Positions 16,607-24,514 of a stretch of DNA of 48,852 bases are shown here, piece after piece (position 1 is the first letter of the stretch; each line of letters starts with the position of its first letter). This DNA is from DATAFF01 sp036257595 (GTDB lineage: Bacteria; Pseudomonadota; Alphaproteobacteria; Rhizobiales; Aestuariivirgaceae), in assembly GCA_036257595.1 (NCBI GenBank), contig DATAFF010000067.1:1-48852 (forward strand), written 5' to 3'. A model generated the notes under the pieces. That model searched no databases, was not told the origin of the DNA, and worked only from the letters and a program-made list of their open reading frames with translations. The position numbers were made by a program, and so were the translations under genes.

Positions 16607-16692
16607 GCGGGCGTGGTGAAATTGGCAGACACGCAGGATTTAGGTTCCTGTGGGCTCGTCCCGTGGGGGTTCAAGTCCCTCCGCCCGCACCA
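16607..16692 (+). tRNA. tRNA-Leu (anticodon UAG)
   Basis: Acceptor arms GCGGGCG (16607-16613) and CGCCCGC (16682-16688) pair perfectly, followed by A and encoded CCA (16690-16692). The anticodon stem CAGGA/TCCTG encloses loop TTTAGGT with TAG at 16641-16643. A long variable arm (class II) and a GGTTCAAGTCC T-arm are present. The total of 86 bases fits tRNA-Leu. Confidence 0.97.
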
Positions 16693-16758
16693 TGCCTGGC
16701 CAAATGGTTCGAAAGATACTGACGGGCGCCGGCGCGGCGCTACAAGGGTGAACTGGCA

Positions 16759-18240
16759 ATGCAGGTGACGGAAACGCTGAATGAAGGCCTGAAGCGGGAG
16801 TTCCGCGTGGTGGTGCCCGCCGCCGTTCTGGCGCAGCAACTGACGGAGCGGCTGACTGAAATGGGCTCGCGCGCCCAAATTCGCGGGTTCCGACGCGGCA
16901 AGGTGCCGGTGAGCCACCTCCGCCGGCTCTATGGCCGCTCGATGATGGCCGACGTCATCCAGAAGCAGGTCGAGAATTCCAGCCGCGATGCTCTTGCCGA
17001 GCGCAACATCAAGCCGGCCTATCCGCCCGACATCGCGCTCCCCGATGAGGAGGCCGAGGTCACCGGCATCATCGACGGCAAGTCCGATCTCGCCTTCACC
17101 ATGAGCTTCGAGGTGGTGCCGCCCGTCGAGATTGCCGATTTCTCAGCGCTCGAGCTGACGCGCCATACCGTCCCGGTCGAAGACAAGGATGTCGAGGAGT
17201 CACTGGGGCGGCTCATGGCACAGCAGCGGACCTTTACCGAGAAGGACGGTGCCGCGGAGACCGGCGAGCGGGTGACGATCTCTTTCGTCGGCCGGGTCGA
17301 CGGCGAGGCGTTCGAGGGCGGCAGCGCCGAGCATGTGCCGCTCGATCTCGGCTCGGGCCAGTTCATCCCGGGCTTCGAGGAAAAGCTGGTAGGCACCAAG
17401 GCCGGTGACGAGGTCAAGGTCGAGGTGACCTTTCCGGAGGATTATTCGGTGGTGGCGCTGCGCGGCAAGCCGGCAGAGTTCGAGGTCAAGGTCGAGAAGG
17501 TCGAAAGCGGTTCCGACCTGCCGGAGGACCAGCTGGCCGAGCGTCTCGGGCTGGAGAGCATCGACAAGGTCCGCGCGGTGATCCGCGACCGGATTGCCGA
17601 GGATCTCGGCAACATGACGCGCGCCAAGCTGAAACGCGACATGCTGGATGCGCTCGACAAGCAATATTCCTTCGAGTTGCCGAGCAAGCTGGTCGATGCC
17701 GAATTCAACCAGATCTGGTCAGCGCTCGATCGCGAGATGAAGCGCAGCAACCAGACTTTTGCGGCCGAAGGGACGACCGAAGAAGAGGCGCGCGAGGAGT
17801 ACCGGAAAATTGCCGAGCGGCGTGTCCGCCTCGGACTGGTTCTCGGGACGATCGGCGAGCGGGCGGGGGTCACCATCAGCGACGAGGAGATCGAGCGGGC
17901 GCTGATCATCCGTGCCCGTCAGTTCCCGGGCCAGGAGCGCAAGGTCTACGAGTTCTACAAGAAAAATCCGTCGGCGATCTTGGAGATCCGCGGTCCGCTG
18001 TTCGAGCAGAAGGTCATCGACCACATCGCCGGACTCGCCAAGGTCACCGATGTGACGACCAGCCGCGAAGAGCTCGCCAAGCTGATCCAGGACGACGAGG
18101 ATTTCGAGGATCGGCTGCATGATCACGATCACGATCATGACCACGACCACGATCACGATCATGACCACGATCACGATCATGACCACGATCATGACCACGA
18201 CCACGATCATGATCACGCGGATGAGGCGCGAAACTCCTGA
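16759..18240 (+). CDS. tig: Trigger factor with C-terminal His-Asp repeat tail
   Basis: Ribosome-associated chaperone and peptidyl-prolyl isomerase acting on nascent chains. The N-terminal domain carries the ribosome-docking signature GFRRGKVP (residues 43-50). The FKBP-like domain lies around 165-250 (GERVTISFVGRVDGEAFEGGSA ... GQFIPGFEEKLVG). The helical C-terminal domain runs to about 450. Residues 454-486 are an uninterrupted His-Asp alternation, 17 His and 16 Asp, before a short ADEARNS end. Such a tail is not part of the standard trigger factor core and resembles metal-binding tails of SlyD-type isomerases. clpP/clpX, often next in other genomes, are not here. Confidence 0.96.
   Translation: MQVTETLNEGLKREFRVVVPAAVLAQQLTERLTEMGSRAQIRGFRRGKVPVSHLRRLYGRSMMADVIQKQVENSSRDALAERNIKPAYPPDIALPDEEAEVTGIIDGKSDLAFTMSFEVVPPVEIADFSALELTRHTVPVEDKDVEESLGRLMAQQRTFTEKDGAAETGERVTISFVGRVDGEAFEGGSAEHVPLDLGSGQFIPGFEEKLVGTKAGDEVKVEVTFPEDYSVVALRGKPAEFEVKVEKVESGSDLPEDQLAERLGLESIDKVRAVIRDRIAEDLGNMTRAKLKRDMLDALDKQYSFELPSKLVDAEFNQIWSALDREMKRSNQTFAAEGTTEEEAREEYRKIAERRVRLGLVLGTIGERAGVTISDEEIERALIIRARQFPGQERKVYEFYKKNPSAILEIRGPLFEQKVIDHIAGLAKVTDVTTSREELAKLIQDDEDFEDRLHDHDHDHDHDHDHDHDHDHDHDHDHDHDHDHDHADEARNS
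18118..18216 (+). repeat. Tandem CAY-GAY repeat encoding the His-Asp tail of trigger factor
   Basis: 33 codons alternate CAT/CAC and GAT/GAC without interruption. Synonymous third positions vary, with longer units such as CACGATCATGAC recurring. The DNA is nearly self-complementary in places (GATC, CATG), so slippage or hairpin-mediated length variation is plausible. The antisense strand also stays open, which is a by-product. Confidence 0.9.
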
Positions 18241-18250
18241 TCAGGAAAGC

Positions 18251-18463
18251 TCAGGTCCTCTGACGATTGCGCTCCGGCCAGTCGCAGGTCCAGCGGCGGA
18301 TCTGCCATTTCGGGTGGGCCGACCCCCATTGGGCGAGGTAAAGCGGCGCTTCATACATGCAGACGTTGAGCGAGCCATGCGACTCAAAGTAGAATGTCTC
18401 GTCATGGCAGTCCGCGCCATCAAGGAGGGCGCAAACCGTAACTATCAGCGCAACCATCGTCAC
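18251..18463 (-). CDS. Small secreted Cys/Trp-rich hypothetical protein
   Basis: 70 residues. An N-terminal hydrophobic signal-like segment (MTMVALIVTVCALLDGADC) precedes a short mature part with Cys and Trp in a spaced pattern: HDETFYFES, NVCMYEAP, LAQWGSAHPKWQIRRWTCDW. Similar small proteins with a HPxWxIxRWxC ending occur in rhizobial genomes and prophages; function unknown. It lies between tig and fhcC, close to the integrase remnant. The pattern of hydrophobic leader plus conserved W/C ending supports a real gene. Confidence 0.6.
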   Translation of the reverse strand: MTMVALIVTVCALLDGADCHDETFYFESHGSLNVCMYEAPLYLAQWGSAHPKWQIRRWTCDWPERNRQRT

Positions 18464-18537
18464 CTCGGCATTAGAAGAGTCCAGGCTTATCTAGCAAACG
18501 AGACCCACGGGGCAAAGGTTTCGGCGTCCTGACCTGA

Positions 18538-19344
18538 TCATCCTATCAAGATTTCGCCTTTGCCGAGCGCTGCCAGATCACCGGCAAGGCGGCGGAGCGC
18601 GCCCTTGAAGAGCTTACCGGTTTTTACCTCATGCTCGGCAAGCGCGTTGCCCAACAGTGCCGCAAAAGCCAATTCATGCGGCCCGCAATCGGCAAAGCTC
18701 GGCGAGAGCGACTGCGCGCCGCGGCCCAGCACAATGGAGCCGCGCCGCATGAGATAGCCGGGCAGGTTGCCGGTCTTTCCGAGCAGCACCAGCGTGCCGG
18801 CGATCATCGCCGCCCCGGCATAGTCGCCCGAAGTGCCGCTGACGACGACCATCCCCCGCCGCATGCGCTCGCCGGCCTGCCTGCCCGCCTTGCCGCCGAT
18901 CAGGATCAGCCCGCCGCTCATGCCGGCGAGCTCGCCCGAAATCGGTCCCCCGACGCTGTCTCCGGCATTGGCCGAGACCCTGATGCGACCGCCGGACATT
19001 TGCGAGCCGAGCCACGGGCCGGCATTGCCGCGGATCTCGATCTCACCACCCCGCATGCGCCGGCCGGCCTTAGGCCCGACATCGCCCTCGACCCGGATGA
19101 CGCCGCTCTCCATGCCGTGGCCAAGGAGATCGAAACGGTCGGATCCGCCGTCGAACCTGATCTCCGCCGCGTCGCCGCCCTTGACCACGAAGATATCGCC
19201 GACGAGCAGCGGCTGGCGCGTCGTGCCGATGGCGATGCGCTGGATCTCGGCGGGCTTCATGTCCTTGAGCCGGCCCGGCGTCAGCTTCGACAGGTCGAGC
19301 CGTTGCGACGGTGCGGCTTTGAGCGAGAGGGTCAGCGCGCTCAC
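18538..19344 (-). CDS. fhcC: Formyltransferase/hydrolase complex subunit C
   Basis: Subunit of the cytoplasmic Fhc complex, which moves the formyl group from formyl-H4MPT to methylofuran and hydrolyses it to formate. The 268-residue protein is homologous to formylmethanofuran dehydrogenase subunit C. It is built of glycine-rich beta-helix repeats (VEGDVGPKAGRRMRGGEIEIRG, GPWLGSQMSGGRIRVSAN, GGLILIGGKAGRQAGERM, RGMVVVSGTSGDYAGA), ending in a helix-rich region. Last gene of fhcB-A-D-C; its ATG overlaps the fhcD stop by 4 bases. Confidence 0.95.
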   Translation of the reverse strand: MSALTLSLKAAPSQRLDLSKLTPGRLKDMKPAEIQRIAIGTTRQPLLVGDIFVVKGGDAAEIRFDGGSDRFDLLGHGMESGVIRVEGDVGPKAGRRMRGGEIEIRGNAGPWLGSQMSGGRIRVSANAGDSVGGPISGELAGMSGGLILIGGKAGRQAGERMRRGMVVVSGTSGDYAGAAMIAGTLVLLGKTGNLPGYLMRRGSIVLGRGAQSLSPSFADCGPHELAFAALLGNALAEHEVKTGKLFKGALRRLAGDLAALGKGEILIG

Positions 19345-20249
19345 CCGATCAGCTCCTTCAGATGATAGTGGAAGCGCCCGAGCTTGCCCCCATAATTGCC
19401 GGCGCTGATGCGCACCGGCCCGGCGTCCGGCCCCAGCGCGGCCGCCGCCTTGAGCCCCACCTGCATGGCCTGGCGCACGGCGTCCGATGTCAGCCCGTCG
19501 ATGACGATCTCGAAGACCGAGCCGATATCGGGATCGAGCGCGGACTGTTGGAGGCCCTTCAGCGTCGGGCAGAAGGCGTCATTGGTCGAAGCGATGAGAG
19601 CGGGATAGCGCGAACCGACCTTGGAGCCCGATCGGACGATGCCGCCGGGAAAGGGAAGGATCACGTCGTTGACCTCGGTCATCGCCTTGACGGCGGTCTC
19701 GGCGGCGGCGAGCGCTGCGCGTCTGGTCTGGCCCATCAGCAGGAGATTGCCGCCGCCCACCGCTTCGGTGGTGCTGCCGGTGTTTGCCTCGCAAAGGAAC
19801 TCGCCCTCCATGACCGGGATGCGCCAGTAGCGCTTGCCGCCGAGCCGCTTCGAGATCTGCCAGCCATCGCCGAAATAGCGCAGGGTCGAGCCGAGCTTGA
19901 GCTTGGCGCCGCTTGCGATCCCGGCGTAACAGGCCGTGCCAGGGCAGGTAAGCACGCATTGGCCGACGCGGTTCTGCAGCTGCTTCTGCAATTCCGCCGG
20001 CGAAATCGCGAACAGCAGGACCCTGACCCCTGGGCGGCCGTCCGGCGACTCGGTTGCCGGGATGATCATGTCGATTCCCGCCTCGCAGCCGCAGGCAATC
20101 ACCGAGGTGGCAAAGCCGGTCATGGTGACCGCGGCCTGCTCGGCCCATCTGGCGGATGGCGCGGTGATGACGATCGCCGTTGCGACCATGCCGAACGCTT
20201 CGGCAAAGGTGTCGTCGATGCGCACGCCATTGAGCATCAGCTGCGGCAT
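19341..20249 (-). CDS. fhcD: Formylmethanofuran-tetrahydromethanopterin N-formyltransferase (Fhc subunit D)
   Basis: Transfers the formyl group between N5-formyl-H4MPT and the methylofuran carrier. The 302-residue protein matches archaeal Ftr throughout: MLNGVRIDDTFAEAFGM, FATSVIACGCEAGID, ESPDGRPGVRVLLFA, QCVLTCPGTACYAG, GGKRYWRIPVMEGEFLCE, GTTEAVGGGNLLLMGQTR. It overlaps fhcA by 13 bases and fhcC by 4, so it is translated within the polycistron. Confidence 0.96.
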   Translation of the reverse strand: MPQLMLNGVRIDDTFAEAFGMVATAIVITAPSARWAEQAAVTMTGFATSVIACGCEAGIDMIIPATESPDGRPGVRVLLFAISPAELQKQLQNRVGQCVLTCPGTACYAGIASGAKLKLGSTLRYFGDGWQISKRLGGKRYWRIPVMEGEFLCEANTGSTTEAVGGGNLLLMGQTRRAALAAAETAVKAMTEVNDVILPFPGGIVRSGSKVGSRYPALIASTNDAFCPTLKGLQQSALDPDIGSVFEIVIDGLTSDAVRQAMQVGLKAAAALGPDAGPVRISAGNYGGKLGRFHYHLKELIG

Positions 20250-21868
20250 GGCACCTCCATGAACGGCTCGTCCCGTCCGAGCGCTGCGGGATCGACATGG
20301 AAGAACTGCGGCGACAGTCCGAAGGCCTCTTCGTAATAGCGCTCCATGCGCCGCGATATGGCCGTGCCGGCCCCCGGCTTCACGACGAGCGCCTTGCCCT
20401 CGGGCGTGGCGACGACCGTCCCGTCGCGAACCACGACGGTGCCGGCCTTGATGGTGACGACGGTGCTCCGGAACATCTCGGCCTTGTCGTCGCGCCGGCG
20501 GTAGACCGCGACATCGGCGCGGGCGCCGCGTCCAAGATGGCCGCGATCGGCGAGACCGAGCAGGCGCGCCGGTGCCGCCCGCGTCATGATGGCGATTTCG
20601 GCCAGCGTGTATTCGCGGGCAATCGAAGCGAGACCGGTCATGGCGATCGCCCGCTTGGGGAGCTCAGCGATTGCATTGTTCCGCGCCTGACGATCCATCA
20701 ACAGCGCGAAGATCTCGGGATAGAAGGTGAAAGGCGCACCATTGGGATGATCGGTGGTGAAGAACACCCGCCAGGGATCATCGATCAACAGGAACAGCTC
20801 GAGGCCGACTGCCCATTGCACGACATTGTAGAAGTCGCTGCTGCTGTAGCGATAGGGAACGATGCCGCCACCGTTGAAATCCGTCTCGGTGATCACCCAT
20901 TTGCGTGGCCGGCTGAAATTGCGGGCGGTGAACTGCCGCAACGTATCGCAGGAGATCGTCACCGTCTGGCCGAACATGATCTGACCGATATCGACGGTCA
21001 CATCCTTGCGCCGGTTGACCGCTTCGGCGACGCGCGCCGCCGCCGACGAGAAGCCTCGTCGGCCCTCTTTGCCATAGCCATAGAACTGGATATGCGCCAA
21101 ATGCGCCGGCCGGCCGCTGGTCGCCTCCATGGTGGCGAGCGCCGTGTCGGCATTGCCGGGAACGCCCAGATTGTTGCAGTGAATATGCAGCGGATGGGGA
21201 ATGCCGAGCTCGTCGACCGCCTGCTGCAGCGCCAACACGATCTGGCGCGAGCTCACGCCGTAGCCCGGAACCTCGTCATCGAGGGCAAAGGTCCTGGCAT
21301 TCGCCTTGAACGCTGCCGAAGCGCCGGCATTGATGACCTTGATCCCGAGCGCACCGGTCGACTCGACCATGTAGGAGACATAGTCGCGGACCGCCGATCG
21401 GCTCTCCTTGCCCCTCAGCAGGGTGAGCAGGAAGTCCTCGTTGCCGAGCACCACCAGGGCGCCCTTGTCGATGATCGGGATGTCGGCAAGCTCGAGATGC
21501 GCATGGAGGCCGTTGGACGGCATCATTGCCGGTTCGATGACGGTGGTGAACCCCATCTCGGCATAGAGCCGACCGGTGGTATCGACATCGAAGCCGATGC
21601 GCGACAGCGGCGTTTCGCCCGGCCGTCGCAGCGATGCCGGATGCTCCTCGGGAAGGAGCAGCCGGGCGGTGTTCACATTGCCGCCGCCGATATGAGAATG
21701 GACATCGATCGCTCCAGCCATCACGACGCAGCCGGTGCAGTCGACGGTCTCCGTCGCGCGACCGCCGGCCGGCGGCGCCACGATCCGGCCGCCCTCGATC
21801 CACAGGTCCCCCGGCCCGTCAAGATGATTGACGGGATCGACGAGGTATCCTCCCTTGAGATGGATCAT
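20237..21868 (-). CDS. fhcA: Formyltransferase/hydrolase complex subunit A (amidohydrolase fold)
   Basis: Hydrolytic subunit releasing formate from formyl-methylofuran. From ATG 21868 (MIHLKGGYLVDP; GGGAGCGG upstream) it has 543 residues; the open frame extends upstream but only antisense or inside fhcB. The amidohydrolase metal motif VHSHIGGGNVN (H57, H59) is present, followed by GFTTVIEPAMMPSN, HIHCNNLGVPGN, AHIQFYGYG and FTTDHPNGAPF, all typical of FmdA/FwdA. Its ATG overlaps the fhcB stop by 4 bases. Confidence 0.95.
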   Translation of the reverse strand: MIHLKGGYLVDPVNHLDGPGDLWIEGGRIVAPPAGGRATETVDCTGCVVMAGAIDVHSHIGGGNVNTARLLLPEEHPASLRRPGETPLSRIGFDVDTTGRLYAEMGFTTVIEPAMMPSNGLHAHLELADIPIIDKGALVVLGNEDFLLTLLRGKESRSAVRDYVSYMVESTGALGIKVINAGASAAFKANARTFALDDEVPGYGVSSRQIVLALQQAVDELGIPHPLHIHCNNLGVPGNADTALATMEATSGRPAHLAHIQFYGYGKEGRRGFSSAAARVAEAVNRRKDVTVDIGQIMFGQTVTISCDTLRQFTARNFSRPRKWVITETDFNGGGIVPYRYSSSDFYNVVQWAVGLELFLLIDDPWRVFFTTDHPNGAPFTFYPEIFALLMDRQARNNAIAELPKRAIAMTGLASIAREYTLAEIAIMTRAAPARLLGLADRGHLGRGARADVAVYRRRDDKAEMFRSTVVTIKAGTVVVRDGTVVATPEGKALVVKPGAGTAISRRMERYYEEAFGLSPQFFHVDPAALGRDEPFMEVPCRS

Positions 21869-22917
21869 GCGCCGCTCCCGCTGGCCGGCAGAGCGGCGTG
21901 GATCGCCGCGACGATTTCGGCACTGCTCGGCAGCGCGGTTGGCCGGGAGGGCGGCACGAGGCACAGGGCACGGGTCTCGAGCTGATAAAGAACGCCGGGA
22001 TGATCGACGCCGGGCCGGCCGACAGAGATCGCGACCTCCGGCATCTTGTCGGGGGCAAAGCCACGTCCCGCCAGCACGACGGCCGGCACCCTCCTCAGCC
22101 AGTCCGGCGGGTCCTCGATGGGACCGATCCACAGCGCCGCGTCGGCTTCGCGGGTTTCCACCAGGCGGCGGGCATCGAATCGCCAGGGATCATGCTTTGC
22201 ACCGCCATCCATCCAGCGGCTGCGCAGCGGCACGCCGAAGAGCCAGCCGCAGATCTGCATTGCCGCCTCGCCATTGGCCGGTGCCGGGAGCGCCACCGTC
22301 GAGAAACGATGGCCGGCATTGAGGTCGCCCGCCAGGCCGAGCACCATCTCGAGGGCCGGGGCGCCAAGCAGGGCAGGGGAGTAGACGGCGGCGCCGAACT
22401 TTGCTCCGCGCAGGAGATCTGCGGCCGCCCGATAATCCGCCGGCGGCTTGGCCAGCCGCTCGCCACAGGTTGCGCGAAGGAGCGCGAGGCCGGCGGCGAT
22501 CGCGGGCTCCCCCTCGGCCGGGAGCGCCACCGCAACCTTCGCCTTGGGTGCCGGCCCGAGGCTGACGATGCGCTTCGGTGTGCCATGGCTCAGATAGTCC
22601 AGCAGGCGCACCGCCTCGGCGTCGTCGCCCAGGCCGGCCAGCAGCAGGACGTCGCCGATCCGGCGGATCTCCTGGGCGGTCGTCGCCATGGTGCCCATAC
22701 GGGCCAGCACCTCGGCTTCCCGCGACAACACCGGGCCATGGGCATGGTCGACGACAGCGCCAATGGTGCGGGCCAGCTGCAAGGCGGCGCGAATGCCGGC
22801 GGCATCGGCCGCCAGTCCGGCGATCACGGGCAGGGTTGCAGAGGCCAGAAGCCGGGCCGCGGCAGCGATGGCTTGACCGCGCGGGACCGCCTGACCGTTC
22901 ACATACGCTTCGGCCAT
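21865..22917 (-). CDS. fhcB: Formyltransferase/hydrolase complex subunit B, cofactor-less FmdB homologue
   Basis: 350-residue relative of formylmethanofuran dehydrogenase subunit B. It keeps segments such as GLAADAAGIRAALQLARTIGAVVDHAHG and GDVLLLAGLGDD. It lacks a cysteine cluster for an Fe4S4 centre and the molybdo/tungstopterin-binding Cys: only three scattered Cys occur (ATCGE, QICGW, ALCLV). This agrees with the methylotroph Fhc complex, which is a hydrolase, not a redox enzyme; the subunit is thought to be structural. First fhc gene, 83 bases downstream of the carbinolamine-dehydratase-like gene. Confidence 0.93.
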   Translation of the reverse strand: MAEAYVNGQAVPRGQAIAAAARLLASATLPVIAGLAADAAGIRAALQLARTIGAVVDHAHGPVLSREAEVLARMGTMATTAQEIRRIGDVLLLAGLGDDAEAVRLLDYLSHGTPKRIVSLGPAPKAKVAVALPAEGEPAIAAGLALLRATCGERLAKPPADYRAAADLLRGAKFGAAVYSPALLGAPALEMVLGLAGDLNAGHRFSTVALPAPANGEAAMQICGWLFGVPLRSRWMDGGAKHDPWRFDARRLVETREADAALWIGPIEDPPDWLRRVPAVVLAGRGFAPDKMPEVAISVGRPGVDHPGVLYQLETRALCLVPPSRPTALPSSAEIVAAIHAALPASGSGA

Positions 22918-23000
22918 TCTAGAGCATGATGATGTTAGGCGCCCGGGCCGATCTTATTGCAGGCTGCCGGCAAGCCATAGCAGAATTCTGCGATCCGCCT

Positions 23001-23384
23001 TCACTTGTCATATTTGATGTAGGCGAAGCGGAGATCGTCCTGCGGGGTGCCCTCGAGCGCTCCTCCGGCGAGGCCCGGCTGCCATGCCACCACCTCCTCG
23101 ATCTTCCTGGCGAGCTCGAAGTCCTTGTCGGTGATGCCCTTGGCGGCATGGTTCATCAAGCGGACCTCGACCCAGGCGTAGGAAGCGGTGATGTCCGGGT
23201 GATGCCAGGCCGCTTCCGCAAGATGGCCGACCGCATTGATGACCATCAACGTACCCTTCCAACTGCTGGTCTTGTAGCGGCGTCGGATCCAGCCATCCTC
23301 GAAATACCAATGAGGCAATTCCCGTTTCAGCCGTTCGGCGGCTTCCTCGGCAGAGTAAACGCGCTCCTGCTTTCGCTCGGCCAT
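23001..23384 (-). CDS. Pterin-4a-carbinolamine dehydratase-like protein
   Basis: 127 residues from ATG 23384, which has a strong AGGAGG about 10 bases upstream; an upstream in-frame start at 23441 would add an Arg-rich extension. The DCoH/PCD fold is recognised by LKRELPHWYFEDGWIRRRYK, AVGHLAEAAWHHPDITASYAWVEVRLMNHAAKGITDKDFELARKIE, with the catalytic-type HHPD followed by the ligand histidine in the LMNHAAKG strand. Placed directly before fhcB and divergent from beta-RFAP synthase, so a role on methanopterin carbinolamines is suggested rather than phenylalanine metabolism (inference). Confidence 0.88.
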   Translation of the reverse strand: MAERKQERVYSAEEAAERLKRELPHWYFEDGWIRRRYKTSSWKGTLMVINAVGHLAEAAWHHPDITASYAWVEVRLMNHAAKGITDKDFELARKIEEVVAWQPGLAGGALEGTPQDDLRFAYIKYDK

Positions 23385-23456
23385 GATTGATCGCCTCCTA
23401 TGCTTGTGCAATAACGGCCTCCTTCGGCCGCCTCGCCTCACTCTAGGAGGGCTGAG

Positions 23457-24488
23457 GTGTGCTTGAAAGTGGGTACCGTCAGGCGCCGCCGCGCGGCGGC
23501 GCGAAAGGCACAGGGATCGGGATTGAACAGCGTCACCCTGACGGTGCCGTCACGGCTGCATCTCGGCTTCCTTGACATCAGCGGCAGTCTCGGCCGCCGG
23601 TTCGGAAGCATTGGCCTGGCGCTTGACCGTCCGGTCACCAGCCTGACCATCCGCGCCGCCGGCGAGCGCCGCGTCCAGGGCAGCGAAGCCGAGCGCGTGG
23701 CCAGCTATCTGACCACGATGTGCCGCCATCTCGGAATTGCCGACACCCATGAGCTCAACGTCCATCAGGCCATACCGGCCCATGCGGGGCTTGGATCGGG
23801 CACCCAGCTGGCGCTCGCGGTTGCGGCAGCCTTGCGGGCTCTTCACGGCTACCCGCTGGACCCGCGCGAGGATGCGGTGCTGCTCGATCGCGGGGCGCGG
23901 TCGGGCATCGGCATCGGCATCTTCGAGCAGGGCGGGTTGGTGGTGGATGGCGGTCGTGACGGCGGCAACCGGGTGCCGCCGATCGTGTCCCGGCTGAAGT
24001 TTCCGGCGCGCTGGCGCGTGCTGCTCGTCCTCGACGATCTTCGCCAGGGCGTGCATGGTGAGGCCGAGCGTCAGGCCTTTCGCGATCTGCCGCGCTTCCC
24101 GGAGGGGCGCGCCGCCCATCTCTGTCATCTGGTGCTGATGCGCATCCTGCCGGCGCTTGCCGAGGAGGATCTCGATGCCTTCGGTTCCGGCATCGGCGCG
24201 CTCCAGGCGGAGCTCGGTCGCCATTTCGAACCGGCCCAGGGCGGGCTCTTCACCAGTCCGGCGGTCGGCGAGGCGGTTCGCTTTCTCGCGGCGCAGGGCG
24301 GCGTCGGACCGGGTCAGAGCTCCTGGGGACCGACCGGCTTCGTCTTCGCCGGCAGTGCCGATGCCGCCGCCGAGCTCGGCGCCGTGTTTCGCCGGCAGAG
24401 CCGGTTCCAGGACTTGCGCCTGCTTGTCGCAGCCGCCAACAACCGAGGAGCCATGGTCGAGACCGGCTCGCTGCAGGAGTTCGACTGA
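23457..24488 (+). CDS. mptG: Beta-ribofuranosylaminobenzene 5'-phosphate synthase (beta-RFAP synthase)
   Basis: First committed step of H4MPT synthesis: condenses phosphoribosyl diphosphate with p-hydroxybenzoate (or a related aromatic), releasing CO2. 343 residues from GTG 23457, with AGGAGG six bases upstream; TTG 23523 is an alternative. GHMP-kinase fold: VPSRLHLGFLDISGSLGRRFGSIGLAL at the N terminus, the glycine-rich IPAHAGLGSGTQLALAVAAALR (about 106-127), RSGIGIGIFEQGGLVVDGG, and a C-terminal GVGPGQSSWGPTGFVF. Corresponds to Orf4 of Methylobacterium extorquens. First gene of the plus-strand C1 operon. Confidence 0.93.
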   Translation: MCLKVGTVRRRRAAARKAQGSGLNSVTLTVPSRLHLGFLDISGSLGRRFGSIGLALDRPVTSLTIRAAGERRVQGSEAERVASYLTTMCRHLGIADTHELNVHQAIPAHAGLGSGTQLALAVAAALRALHGYPLDPREDAVLLDRGARSGIGIGIFEQGGLVVDGGRDGGNRVPPIVSRLKFPARWRVLLVLDDLRQGVHGEAERQAFRDLPRFPEGRAAHLCHLVLMRILPALAEEDLDAFGSGIGALQAELGRHFEPAQGGLFTSPAVGEAVRFLAAQGGVGPGQSSWGPTGFVFAGSADAAAELGAVFRRQSRFQDLRLLVAAANNRGAMVETGSLQEFD

Positions 24489-24514
24489 CCGGATGCCAAC
24501 CGAAGGAGCGTGCA

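Noticed and set aside
16607..16692. tRNA-Leu as canonical integrase attachment site
   Set aside because: The integrase fragment lies on the 5' side of the tRNA and no second copy of its 3' end was seen nearby.
17719..18216. Minus-strand open frame beginning with Met/Ile/Val repeats
   Set aside because: The hydrophobic repeat is the reverse complement of the CAY-GAY repeat that encodes the trigger factor tail.
18118..18216. Possible CRISPR-like or satellite array
   Set aside because: There are no spacers; the repeat is continuous codon alternation within tig.
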